Assembly: GCA_943371025.1 (NCBI GenBank)
Contig: CALRTC020000008.1
Location: forward strand, 62,001 to 126,000
Reading direction: 5' to 3'
From: Niveispirillum sp943371025
GTDB taxonomy: Bacteria; Pseudomonadota; Alphaproteobacteria; Azospirillales; Azospirillaceae
Length of the DNA stretch: 64,000 bases
The stretch's first letter is position 1. Each line of letters opens with the position of its first letter. Positions 17,710 to 25,865 of this stretch are shown here, in pieces. The notes under the pieces are model-generated. The model was given only the letters and a program-made list of their open reading frames with translations. It was not told the origin of the DNA and ran no database searches. The position numbers and the translations under genes were made by a program.

Positions 17710-19023
17710 TTACGCCATCACCTTCGCCAGCGCCTCTTCCAGCTTCAGTTCCAGCTTTTCGCCCGTGGCGCGGCGCTTCAGTTCCACGGTGCCGGCCTTC
17801 AGGCCGCGGGGGCCGATGGTCAGCTGCCAGGGAATGCCGATCAGGTCCATGTCGGCGAACTTGGCACCCGGCCGCTCGTTGCGGTCGTCATAGATCACCT
17901 CGACGCCTGCCGCCTGCAGCTTGGCATACAGGTCATCGCAGGTGCTGCGGCAGGTCTCGTCATCGGCCTTCAAGTTGATCAGCGCCACCTTGAACGGGGC
18001 CACCTGGTCCGGCCAGATGATGCCGGCATCGTCATGGCTGGCCTCGATCAGGGCGGCGACGACGCGGGACACGCCGATGCCATAGGACCCCATCTCCACC
18101 GTCACCGGCTGCCCGTCGGGGCCCGTCACCACGGCCCCCATGGGGGCGGAATACTTGGTGCCGAAATAGAAGATGTGGCCCACCTCGATGCCGCGCGCGG
18201 TTTCCAGCTCCTCGGCCGGGACCGGGCAATTGGCGGCGTCGTGCATTTCTTCGGTGGCGGCATAGACGGAGGTGTACTTGGCGAAGAAATCCTTCAGGTC
18301 GCCATTGGCGTCCGGATTATCGGCCAGCACATCCAGTTCCAGCCACTTCTTGTCGCAGAAGACCTGGCTTTCGCCCGTTTCGGCCAGGATGATGAATTCA
18401 TGCGACAGGTCGCCGCCGATGGGGCCGGTATCGGCACGCATCGGGATGGCCTTGATGCCCATGCGGGCAAAGGTGCGCAGGTATGCCAGGAACATCCGGC
18501 GGTACGACAGACGCGCGCCCTCGGCATCCAGATCGAAGGAGTAATTGTCCTTCATCAGGAATTCGCGGCCGCGCATGACGCCGAAGCGGGGGCGCACCTC
18601 GTCCCGGAACTTCCACTGGATATGGTACAGGTTCCTGGGCAGGTCCTTGTAGGACTTCACGAAGGTTTTGAAGATGTCGGTGATCATCTCCTCATTCGTG
18701 GGGCCGAACAGCATTTCGCGGTCATGGCGGTCGGTGATGCGCAGCATCTCCTTGCCATAGGCCTCATACCGGCCCGACTGCTTCCACAGGTCGGCCGACT
18801 GGATGGTCGGCATCAGCAGTTCCTGGGCCCCGGCACGGTCCTGCTCCTCGCGCACGATCTGCGACACCTTCTGCAGAACCTTCCAGCCCAGCGGCAGCCA
18901 GGCATAGATGCCGGCCGAGGTCTGGCGGATCATGCCGGCGCGCAGCATCAGGCGATGGCTGACGATCTGCGCCTCGGACGGCGTTTCCTTCAGCGTGGGC
19001 AGGAAATAGCTGGACATGCGCAT
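17710..19023 (-). CDS. proS: Prolyl-tRNA synthetase, short alphaproteobacterial type
   Basis: A class II aminoacyl-tRNA synthetase charging tRNA-Pro. Motif 2 is FRDEVRPRFGVMRGREFLMK and motif 3 is GSYGIGVSRVVAALIE; the C-terminal anticodon-binding domain includes VIYDDRNERPGAKFADMDLIG. At 437 residues it is far shorter than the E. coli enzyme because it lacks the large editing insertion between motifs 2 and 3, as is normal in alphaproteobacteria. The start is ATG 19023 (MRMSSYFLPTLKET); ATG 19017 is an alternative. There is no lolC behind it, unlike the common gene order. Confidence 0.95.
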   Translation of the reverse strand: MRMSSYFLPTLKETPSEAQIVSHRLMLRAGMIRQTSAGIYAWLPLGWKVLQKVSQIVREEQDRAGAQELLMPTIQSADLWKQSGRYEAYGKEMLRITDRHDREMLFGPTNEEMITDIFKTFVKSYKDLPRNLYHIQWKFRDEVRPRFGVMRGREFLMKDNYSFDLDAEGARLSYRRMFLAYLRTFARMGIKAIPMRADTGPIGGDLSHEFIILAETGESQVFCDKKWLELDVLADNPDANGDLKDFFAKYTSVYAATEEMHDAANCPVPAEELETARGIEVGHIFYFGTKYSAPMGAVVTGPDGQPVTVEMGSYGIGVSRVVAALIEASHDDAGIIWPDQVAPFKVALINLKADDETCRSTCDDLYAKLQAAGVEVIYDDRNERPGAKFADMDLIGIPWQLTIGPRGLKAGTVELKRRATGEKLELKLEEALAKVMA

Positions 19024-19143
19024 GGGTGGGAACTCGCAAAGCCGGTTGGTTATCGGGTCCCGGACTTTATGGGCTGGCGGGACCGGGGGCAAGCGGTCAA
19101 GCTGCCCCCCACCCTTGCGCGCCGGCCAACCGGACCCCAGCCC

Positions 19144-20055
19144 TCAGCCCGGACCGACCGACAGTTCCACCAGCAGCGGATCATGGTCCGACAGCGGCTC
19201 CGGCCCCCGCGCCGTGCTGCGTATGAAATCCGCGATCGGCACGGTGGCGGCCATGGCCCGGCAGTCGCGGGCATAAACATAGTCCAGCCGCTGCCGCGAC
19301 CGCGCCTGGAAATCCTTGTCGGAGAATTTGGCGATCAGCGTGTTGGCGATGGTTGCGTCATAGGTAAAGCCGGGCTGCTGCCGCGTATCGCCATGCACGG
19401 TCCGGAACAGGTCCGCCATGCCCAGCCCCGACAGATCCCTGTTCACCTGACGATATTCCTGCGTCGGGCTGCCGTCGCCCGCCTCACCGATCACGTTGAA
19501 ATCACCCATCAGCAGGCAAGGCCCCTCGGCCTGGCGCAGTTCATCGATGATCTGGCGGAAATTGTCGGTGCGCGCGGCACGGGCCGCGGCATCCTCATCC
19601 GCCTGCGTGTGGGTCAGAACCACACGAAGATGGGTTCCACCGATCGCCACCGTCGCCACGATGAAGCCCTTGGACGCCATCTTGTCGGAACCCGACAGCG
19701 TCCGGAACGCCACGAACCTGGCCTGACTCAACGGGTGGCGGCTCAACAGCAGCAGGCCGGAACCCTGTCCCGATGAACTGCCATCGGTCGCCGCATAAGG
19801 GTGCGACGCGCGCAGGCCGCCGGTAAAGGTGCCGGCATGGTCGCGATCCCAGACTTCGGTCAGGCCGATAATGTCCGGCGCCAGCCGGTGCAGGCGGGTC
19901 TGGATGTCATGGCGTCGCCCGTCATCGTCAAACACCACCAGATCGGCCTTGCTCAAGAAATTCTTTATCCCGCTGACAAGGCCTCCCACCGACCCTCCCG
20001 GCGAGGAGCCGAAAAGATGTGTGTTATAGGTCAGTACCTTGATCGTCGCGCCCAT
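19144..20055 (-). CDS. Endonuclease/exonuclease/phosphatase (EEP) family protein, sphingomyelinase-like
   Basis: A 303-residue metal-dependent phosphodiesterase. The EEP motifs occur in order: TYNTHLF (Asn11), IIGLTEVWD (metal-binding Glu67), MGDFNV (Asp/Asn), RLDYVYA, and the C-terminal catalytic LSDHDP. The LTEVWD form resembles neutral sphingomyelinases more than ExoIII-type nucleases, but the superfamily also contains nucleases and inositol phosphatases, so substrate is open. No signal peptide is visible. It is the next gene, in the same direction, after the actinoporin-like gene (82 bp gap with a hairpin). Confidence 0.8.
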   Translation of the reverse strand: MGATIKVLTYNTHLFGSSPGGSVGGLVSGIKNFLSKADLVVFDDDGRRHDIQTRLHRLAPDIIGLTEVWDRDHAGTFTGGLRASHPYAATDGSSSGQGSGLLLLSRHPLSQARFVAFRTLSGSDKMASKGFIVATVAIGGTHLRVVLTHTQADEDAAARAARTDNFRQIIDELRQAEGPCLLMGDFNVIGEAGDGSPTQEYRQVNRDLSGLGMADLFRTVHGDTRQQPGFTYDATIANTLIAKFSDKDFQARSRQRLDYVYARDCRAMAATVPIADFIRSTARGPEPLSDHDPLLVELSVGPG

Positions 20056-20094
20056 CGTCGCCCCCGTTTGAATGGCTTGTCACCCCGCGCGCAA

Positions 20095-20126
20095 ACCGGG
20101 TGGCCGGTATCGCCCGGCCACCCGGT
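20095..20126 (-). terminator. Hairpin between actinoporin-like and EEP genes
   Basis: A perfect 13-bp GC-rich stem (20095-20107 with 20114-20126) has a 6-base loop, 11 bp after the actinoporin-like stop; on the minus strand TTTG follows. It may attenuate rather than abolish read-through into the EEP gene. Confidence 0.65.
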
Positions 20127-20137
20127 CCGACGGCCCG

Positions 20138-20683
20138 TCAGAGATTGCGGTGTTCTTCGGTGATGTTCAGGGACGCCAGATTGCCGGGCGTGGCGATGAA
20201 GTTCAGGGTGATCGCCACCTTGCCTTCGCTGGTCTCGGTTTCGAAGCTGTGCGACATGGTGGCCGAACCGTTGCCCAGCCGCTCATAGCCATCCTTGGCC
20301 GAGCCGCTGGCGACCACGGCGATCTTGTAGCCGCCGAAGGCCGGGTTAGAGGCGCCCAGCGCGAACTCGAAATCATTGCCGCCGGGCAGCTTGACCTTGA
20401 ACACGCAACCGGCGGACGCACCCGTGGCAAAGCTGCCGTCCGTATTGCAGATGGAGAACTGCCCCTGATTGGCGGCCGCGACGTTCGTGGGCGCCTGCCA
20501 GAAGCGGCCGCTGTCGAAATATTCCTTGCCCGTCCAATGGATCTCGAACTGGGTCTTGTTGTTGATGGTGACAGAGGTATTGCGGAACTTGCTCTTCAGT
20601 TCCGACGGCGGATCGATCATCGTCCAGGCCTTTTCACCGACGATCTTGATAATTTCAATTGCAGCCTTGGCCTTCGCGCTCAT
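20138..20683 (-). CDS. Actinoporin-like (beta-sandwich pore-forming) protein
   Basis: A 181-residue protein with no signal peptide. Residues 4-23 form a possible amphipathic helix, then a beta-rich body follows: VTINNKT (38-44), EYFDSG (54-59), SFATGAS (84-90), ASNPAFGGY (111-119), DGYERLG (131-137). In order and spacing this resembles sea-anemone actinoporins such as equinatoxin II (179 residues, YFRSG, ATGAVG, SVPYD, MYEEL), compared from memory. Those proteins bind sphingomyelin and insert an N-terminal helix. The aromatic loop that follows the SVP motif in actinoporins is reduced here, so lipid specificity may differ. AGGAG precedes ATG 20683. An aegerolysin or fungal-lectin relationship is the main alternative. 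Confidence 0.6.
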   Translation of the reverse strand: MSAKAKAAIEIIKIVGEKAWTMIDPPSELKSKFRNTSVTINNKTQFEIHWTGKEYFDSGRFWQAPTNVAAANQGQFSICNTDGSFATGASAGCVFKVKLPGGNDFEFALGASNPAFGGYKIAVVASGSAKDGYERLGNGSATMSHSFETETSEGKVAITLNFIATPGNLASLNITEEHRNL

Positions 20684-20897
20684 CTTCTTCACTCCTGCTC
20701 TGTTCCATTGTCGTTCGCCTGATAACCACACCAAGCGATGACGAAATGACTATCAGGGCAGGCGCGTCTGGTTCTATGCCCCCAAGTGCGTATATGTGTG
20801 TGACCTGCATATAACAGCAATCATTGGGTGCGGTTTGGATGCCCCTGCCGGGCCACCGGACCCGGCATATGTCGCATGTAACAGGGGGAGTTAAGCG

Positions 20898-21110
20898 ATG
20901 AGCAGATCCAGCGCATCCCGCATCCAGAAGCACCATGCACAGTTGCGAGCCGCCGGCCTGCGTCCCATCCATATCTGGGTGCCGGACACCCGCCGCCCCG
21001 GCTTTGCCGAGGAATGCCGCCGGCAATCGCTGTCCCTGCGCGATGATCCGCAGGAAAAAGAAGTGGCGGATTGGCTGGAACAGGTCGGTGATACAGAGGG
21101 TTGGGAATAA
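20898..21110 (+). CDS. MazE-like antitoxin (DUF3018 family), apparently orphan
   Basis: A 70-residue basic protein of the antitoxin MazE-like DUF3018 type: RIQKHHAQLRAAGLRPIHIW, then VPDTRRPGFAEECRRQSLSL and an acidic C-terminus. GGGGGAG at 20884-20890 gives a good ribosome site. Members normally sit directly before a MazF-type ribonuclease toxin gene. Here no MazF-like frame follows: 21111-21272 has no recognisable coding sequence, and the next gene is on the other strand. It may be an orphan antitoxin or a remnant of a lost pair. Confidence 0.8.
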   Translation: MSRSSASRIQKHHAQLRAAGLRPIHIWVPDTRRPGFAEECRRQSLSLRDDPQEKEVADWLEQVGDTEGWE

Positions 21111-21272
21111 AGGGCTCTGATGTCGCCATCGTCACGCCCTTGGCGACTTTGGCACACCCGCTCGGCCCGGTCGTCCAGGGGCGACCAGATCACCGGATCA
21201 TTGTGAACAATGCGTAGACCGTCCAGCAGGAGAAGATCGCGCGGCACTGTACGATCAAATGGTTGCGGGCAG

Positions 21273-21704
21273 TCAGGCTGTGGCATCCGGCAGGGTCTTT
21301 GTCCCCTCGGATGGTGCATTATCCCGAGCATCAAGATCGGTCGGGGCTGGCTGTTTGCTTTCGGCGAACATCAGCACCAGGGGGACGAACAGTCCCAGAA
21401 GCGGAATGCCCACAAGAATGGCCAGTTTCCGTGAAAGGCCCGCGTCGTTGCATCGAAAAATAGTGCAACGGGTCGTGTAGATCACAAAAACCACGCTGAT
21501 CACGATTCCGATGGCTTCACCAAAAGGGGCATTGGAGACGAACGCGCGCAGAAACATGCCTAGAAGCAATGCCGAAGCAAATCTGCCGGCGAACGCACCC
21601 CTCTGCAGTGTGGTAGTCGATTTCGTCGTGTAGACCGTAAGTGTAGAGATCGCCATTGAAACGGTAAACAATGAGACCACAACTAAAATTACAATCGGCT
21701 CCAT
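21273..21704 (-). CDS. Hypothetical membrane protein, translationally coupled to ade
   Basis: A 143-residue protein with about four hydrophobic segments: IVILVVVSLFTVSMAISTL, SALLLGMFLRAF, GIVISVVFVIY, and ILVGIPLLGLFVPLVLMF. The last part (RCNDAGLSRKL then a helix) loosely recalls DUF805 proteins. The hydrophilic tail is about 25 residues. GAGGAG overlaps the ade stop codon and spaces best to ATG 21704; ATG 21710 touches it. Function unknown; the coupling suggests a link with purine metabolism or transport. Confidence 0.65.
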   Translation of the reverse strand: MEPIVILVVVSLFTVSMAISTLTVYTTKSTTTLQRGAFAGRFASALLLGMFLRAFVSNAPFGEAIGIVISVVFVIYTTRCTIFRCNDAGLSRKLAILVGIPLLGLFVPLVLMFAESKQPAPTDLDARDNAPSEGTKTLPDATA

Positions 21705-21714
21705 AGTCATCTCC

Positions 21715-23430
21715 TCACGCCGCCACCAGTTCAAACCGGTCCACATCCACCAGCCCCATATCGGTGATCTTCAGATGCGGGATCACTGGCAACGGCAGGA
21801 AGGCCAGTTGCAGGAAGGGTTCGGCCAGCGGGCAGCCCAGCGCCTTGACCGACGCGCGCAAGGCCTCCAGTTCATGCTCCACCGCTTCGAACGGCTTCAG
21901 GCTCATCAGGCCGGCCACGGGCAGGGCCAGTTCGCCGACCACGGCGCCGTCCTTCACGGCCACGAAGCCGCCACCGATCTCGATCAGGCGATTGATGGCG
22001 ACCACCATGTCGGCATCGCTGGACCCGACGGCGCAGATATTGTGGCTGTCATGGCCGACCGAACTGGCCAGCGCGCCCGACCGGATGCCGAAGCCCTTCA
22101 CAAAGCCCTTGCCGATATTGCGGGTGAAGCCGTGGCGCTCGACCACCACGATCTTCAGGATGTCATTCTCCGGGTCGGCATGGCGGCGGCCGCCACGATA
22201 GGGCACGGTCGCCTGCAACGCCTCCGTAATGATCTTGTTGGGCAGCACGCCGATGACAGGCGTGCCGGGGCCGGCGGCCGGGATGGCCAGATCCTCGGCC
22301 ACGATCCGCGCCCGCTTGATGGAGTTCAGGCCTACGGGCGGCGGCGACCGGCGGCCGGCGAAGCTGTCCGCCGTCACCGGCTTGCCGGCGCGGATCACCT
22401 GGGACACCGTGCACTGCGCCAGATCGTCCAGCAGCACGATATCGGCCAGATAGCCCGGCGCCACCAGCCCCCGGTCCTTCAGCCCGAAACCGCGCGCCGC
22501 CGACCAGGTGGCCGTGCGATAGACGGCGGCGATATCGGCCCCCTGCGCGATGGCGCGGCGGATCAGATGGTCCAGATGCCCTTCCTCGGCAATGTCCAAC
22601 GGGTTGCGGTCGTCGGTGCAGAAAGCCAGGAAGGGGCTGGTGACGGGGTCGATCAGGCCTGACAGAGCGTCCACATCCTTGGACACCGACCCGTCGCGGA
22701 TCAGCACCTGCATGCCCTTGGCGATCTTCTCCCGCGCTTCGGCCTGCGACGTGCATTCATGGCAATTGCGGATGCCACAGGAAAGGTAGGCGTTCAGTTC
22801 CTTGCCCGTGACCAGGGGCGAATGCCCGTCAATATGGGCGCCATAGAATTCCGCCAGCTTGTCCAGCGTCTCCTCATCCTTCCACAGCACGCCGGGGAAG
22901 TTCATGAATTCGGCGAGGCCAATGACCTTGGGATGGTGGCGGTGGCGGGCCAGATCGTCGGCCGACAGGCGCGCCCCCGCCGTTTCCAGATGCGTGGCCG
23001 GCACGCAGGAGGATAGCTGCACCCGCAGGTCCAGCGCCGTCGTCCCCGCACTGTCCAGGAAATATTGAAGCCCCGTCTCCCCCAGCACATTGCAGATTTC
23101 ATGCGGGTCGCAGATGGCCGTGGTCGTGCCGCGCGGCAGGACGCAGCGGTCGAATTCCGACGGGGCGACCAGCGTGCTTTCACAATGCACATGGGTATCG
23201 ATGAAGCCCGGCACGGCGAACCGGCCCTTGCCGTCAATCTCCGCCACCCCGTCATAACGGTCATAGGTACCGACGATGGTATCGCCGCAGATGGCGATGT
23301 CGGTTTCATCGATGGACCCGGTGGCGACATTCAGCAGCCGGACATTCTTGATCACCAGATCGGCGCGGTTGCGCCCCATGGCCTGATCGATCCGCTGTTT
23401 CAGGATGGCTTTGGCGGCGGCGCGGTCCAT
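21715..23430 (-). CDS. ade: Adenine deaminase
   Basis: This 571-residue amidohydrolase converts adenine to hypoxanthine and ammonia for purine salvage. Metal-binding motifs are GFIDTHVHCESTLVAPSEF, CDPHEICNVLG, IDGHSPLV and FCTDDRNPLDIAEEGHL. The C-terminal half is typical of the Ade family (RNIGKGFVKGFGIRSGALAS, GHDSHNICAVGSSDADM). It lies 19 bp behind a small exported protein gene and just ahead of a membrane protein. A purine permease gene is divergent at 23927, giving a compact adenine uptake and deamination locus. Confidence 0.95.
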   Translation of the reverse strand: MDRAAAKAILKQRIDQAMGRNRADLVIKNVRLLNVATGSIDETDIAICGDTIVGTYDRYDGVAEIDGKGRFAVPGFIDTHVHCESTLVAPSEFDRCVLPRGTTTAICDPHEICNVLGETGLQYFLDSAGTTALDLRVQLSSCVPATHLETAGARLSADDLARHRHHPKVIGLAEFMNFPGVLWKDEETLDKLAEFYGAHIDGHSPLVTGKELNAYLSCGIRNCHECTSQAEAREKIAKGMQVLIRDGSVSKDVDALSGLIDPVTSPFLAFCTDDRNPLDIAEEGHLDHLIRRAIAQGADIAAVYRTATWSAARGFGLKDRGLVAPGYLADIVLLDDLAQCTVSQVIRAGKPVTADSFAGRRSPPPVGLNSIKRARIVAEDLAIPAAGPGTPVIGVLPNKIITEALQATVPYRGGRRHADPENDILKIVVVERHGFTRNIGKGFVKGFGIRSGALASSVGHDSHNICAVGSSDADMVVAINRLIEIGGGFVAVKDGAVVGELALPVAGLMSLKPFEAVEHELEALRASVKALGCPLAEPFLQLAFLPLPVIPHLKITDMGLVDVDRFELVAA

Positions 23431-23449
23431 GGGGATACCTCAATCAATG

Positions 23450-23887
23450 CTAATGCGGGGTCTTGGCACAGAGCGCGATCAGGTCCGCCTCGGCCGCCGA
23501 CTGGATGGGCTTGCCGTTGAACAGGACCTGACTGCCCTGGACCGTTACGGTACCGATCTGGGCCTCCCCCCGGTAGAGGTTATTTGTGGCGATGCCAAAG
23601 CGGCGGGCGATATCGGCCGTGATCTCGATATCGATGCTTTTCGGCAGCTCGATGCCATAGCTGTCGGGCAGATCGGCCGGGGCCACGGCCTTTCCATGCA
23701 CATCCACGCCGGGCTTGTATTCCACATCGGCGCTGGGCTGATAGCGCGTCAGATAGCGACAGGCGGCGGGATCGACGCGGATGGTGGGCGGGTCGCCCGC
23801 CCCTTGCGCAGCGGCCGGGCCCGCCGCACCTGCGAAAAGCCCCATCAACCCTATGGCCCTCAAGGCTTTTCCAAGGAATACTGGCAT
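23450..23887 (-). CDS. Hypothetical exported protein
   Basis: A 145-residue protein with a signal peptide (RAIGLMGLFAGAAGPAAAQ). The mature part contains a repeated-looking pattern of proline/valine-rich segments (DPAACRYLTRYQPSADVEYK, ELPKSIDIEITADIARRFGI) and one C-terminal Cys. A strong purine-rich ribosome site precedes ATG 23887. It is first in the leftward ade unit. The family was not recognised. The divergent permease gene starts only 39 bp away. Confidence 0.75.
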   Translation of the reverse strand: MPVFLGKALRAIGLMGLFAGAAGPAAAQGAGDPPTIRVDPAACRYLTRYQPSADVEYKPGVDVHGKAVAPADLPDSYGIELPKSIDIEITADIARRFGIATNNLYRGEAQIGTVTVQGSQVLFNGKPIQSAAEADLIALCAKTPH

Positions 23888-23926
23888 TCCTTCCCCCTCC
23901 CTTTCGCCGCAAAGGGCGCCATACGC

Positions 23927-25222
23927 ATGCTGACATCCTACTTCAAGCTGAACGAACTGGGCAGTGATGTCCGGACGGAGCTGCTGGCCGGCTTCACCAC
24001 CTTCCTGACCATGGCTTACATCATCTTCGTTAATCCGCAGATATTGTCGGCGGCGGGGATGGACCATGGCGCCGTGTTCGTGGCTACCTGTGTGGCCGCC
24101 GCCATCGGCTCGGCCATCATGGGGCTTTACGCCAATTATCCCATCGCCCAGGCGCCGGGCATGGGGCTGAACGCCTATTTCGCGTTCACCGTGGTGGGGC
24201 AGATGGGCTATTCCTGGCAAGTGGCGCTGGGGGCCGTGTTCCTGTCGGGCGTGCTGTTCATCATCCTGTCGGTGCTGCCCGTGCGCGAGGCAGTGGTGAA
24301 TGCCATCCCGCGCAGCCTGAAGATGGCGATCTCCGCCGGCATCGGCCTGTTCCTGGCCATCATCGCCCTGGAAAATGCCGGGCTGATCCGGGCCCACCCG
24401 GTGACCCTGGTCACCATTGGCGATCTGACCCAGCCCCCGGCACAACTGGCAGCCCTGGGCTTCGTGCTGATCTGTGCGCTGGCGGCGCGGCGGGTGACGG
24501 GATCGGTCATCATCACCATCCTGGCCATCGCCGCCCTCGGCATGGCGACGGGCGTGTCGCCCTTCAGCGGACAGATATTCTCCCTGCCGCCCGACCCGGG
24601 CCCCACCTTCATGGCCATGGATGTGCAGGGCGCGTTCAGCGTCGGGCTGATCACCGTCGTCTTCGCCTTCTTCTTCGTCGACCTGTTCGACACGGCCGGC
24701 ACCCTGATCGGCGTATCGCACCGGGCGGGTCTGCTGGACAAGGATGGCAAGCTGCCGCGGCTGAAGCGGGCCCTGTTCGCCGATGCCGCCGCCACAACCG
24801 TCGGCGCGGCGCTGGGCACCTCCACCGTCACCTCCTATATCGAAAGTGCCGCCGGCACCAATGTCGGCGGGCGCAGCGGGCTGACGGCCGTCACCGTGGC
24901 CCTGCTGTTCCTGGCCTGCCTGTTCCTGGCGCCCTTGGCCGCCAACATCCCCGCCTATGCCACGGCCCCCGCCCTGCTCTACATCGCCTGCCTGATGGCG
25001 CGCGGCCTGACGGAGATGGATTGGGAGGATGTGACCGAATATGCACCCGGCATGATGGCGGCCATCGCCATGCCGCTGACCTATTCCATCGCCCATGGCA
25101 TCGCCATCGGCTTCATCACCTATGCCGGGATCAAGGTCCTGGCCGGGCGCTGGCGCGATGCGGGTCCGGTCGTGCTGGTGCTGGCCGGCCTGTTCCTGCT
25201 GAAATTTATTCTGCTGGCCTGA
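23927..25222 (+). CDS. NCS2-family purine permease (AzgA-like adenine/guanine/hypoxanthine transporter)
   Basis: A 431-residue proton-coupled nucleobase permease with 12-14 hydrophobic segments. AzgA signatures include TFLTMAYIIFVNPQILSAAG, FFVDLFDTAGTLIGV and GTSTVTSYIESAAGTNVGGR. The start is ATG 23927, matching the family N-terminus (YFKLNELGSDVRTELLAG); an upstream extension runs antisense through the ade unit and is not supported. It is divergent from ade, consistent with coordinated purine salvage. Confidence 0.9.
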   Translation: MLTSYFKLNELGSDVRTELLAGFTTFLTMAYIIFVNPQILSAAGMDHGAVFVATCVAAAIGSAIMGLYANYPIAQAPGMGLNAYFAFTVVGQMGYSWQVALGAVFLSGVLFIILSVLPVREAVVNAIPRSLKMAISAGIGLFLAIIALENAGLIRAHPVTLVTIGDLTQPPAQLAALGFVLICALAARRVTGSVIITILAIAALGMATGVSPFSGQIFSLPPDPGPTFMAMDVQGAFSVGLITVVFAFFFVDLFDTAGTLIGVSHRAGLLDKDGKLPRLKRALFADAAATTVGAALGTSTVTSYIESAAGTNVGGRSGLTAVTVALLFLACLFLAPLAANIPAYATAPALLYIACLMARGLTEMDWEDVTEYAPGMMAAIAMPLTYSIAHGIAIGFITYAGIKVLAGRWRDAGPVVLVLAGLFLLKFILLA

Positions 25223-25255
25223 CGATCGACAGGGGTGATTCGGCCCGATTCCGGC

Positions 25256-25289
25256 AAAGGGGCGCGCCCATATCGGGCCGCCCCTTTTT
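25256..25289 (+). terminator. Intrinsic terminator of purine permease gene
   Basis: An 8-bp stem plus four inner pairs with one bulge is followed by TTTTT, 34 bp after the permease stop codon. Confidence 0.85.
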
Positions 25290-25636
25290 CATACGTCATC
25301 GTTCAGCCTATCGATTATGCATGCCGAAATATGACAACGATAGCAGTGGGTGACATATGGGCAATTGCCTATTTTATAGGCTCACATGCCCCTGACGTAA
25401 ACGGGAGCTGCCAAATTGAGGCCGCAGGAATTCCACCACCTCATGATACACGTTTTAAATCAAATACTTACCTTGATATCCGCTGGCGCCAGAACCATAC
25501 AGACGGAAAATGAATACGTCTGGATGCATGCATTCGTGGCAATGCAGCCACAGTGACCGCTACCTTTTTGGGCGGAGTGACAGGACGATGAATTTTGATG
25601 GTGACGGGTTTCGCGGGCCCTGCTTATACTCCGCCC

Positions 25637-25800
25637 CACAAAAGAAAAGACCGCGCCAGCAAGGCAGCGCGGCCTGAGTTTAGGGAGGAATCGCCACCAG
25701 GCGGTGTCAAAACAGGGATCCAACCCCGTTCGACAAGATAAGTTTTTTACTTTCTGAATATGAAGGCAAGCCGATTTTATCGGCTTGCCTTTTTATTTGG
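25637..25800 (+). ncRNA. Candidate small RNA
   Basis: A TATACT at 25625-25630 would start a transcript near 25637. The following 160 bases fold locally: a 6-bp stem 25651-25656/25667-25672, a small stem near 25692-25703, and an imperfect stem near 25709-25729. It ends in a textbook terminator. No open frame on the plus strand explains that terminator. No known RNA family was recognised, and the -35 box is poor, so this is a prediction only. Confidence 0.4.
25763..25800 (+). terminator. Strong rho-independent terminator
   Basis: A perfect 13-bp stem (25763-25775 with 25779-25791) with a TTT loop is followed by TTTATTT. Orientation favours plus-strand transcription, yet no plus-strand gene precedes it nearby. 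It may also act on the leftward tag gene that ends at 25866. Confidence 0.85.
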
Positions 25801-25865
25801 TCGATTTTTGTGTTTTTGCTCAAATCGCGGGCAAATGCTGCATTCACGAACAAGCGTATGCCACT

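Larger units (their letters stand above)
25223..25865. other. Long intergenic region, 643 bp
   Basis: No convincing protein gene was found. It holds the permease terminator (25256-25289), an AT-richer stretch (about 25300-25560), a -10-like TATACT at 25625-25630, several hairpins and a strong terminator at 25763-25800. A minus-strand frame at 25460-25723 has no family features. Confidence 0.6.

Noticed and set aside
17548..19776. A very long open frame on the plus strand opposite proS
   Set aside because: It is antisense to a clearly identified proS and EEP gene. Its composition (His/Gln/Arg/Gly-rich) is the usual shadow of high-GC coding DNA, and it has no domain.
21111..21272. Expected mazF toxin after the MazE-like gene
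   Set aside because: No frame on the plus strand shows MazF features; stop codons interrupt early.
25460..25723. Minus-strand frame of 87 codons in the long intergenic region
   Set aside because: No ribosome site or family features, and it overlaps the candidate RNA with its promoter-like and hairpin elements.
25690..25740. Possible tRNA-like T-arm (GTTCGAC) in the intergenic region
   Set aside because: No acceptor stem, D-arm or anticodon arm could be assembled around it.
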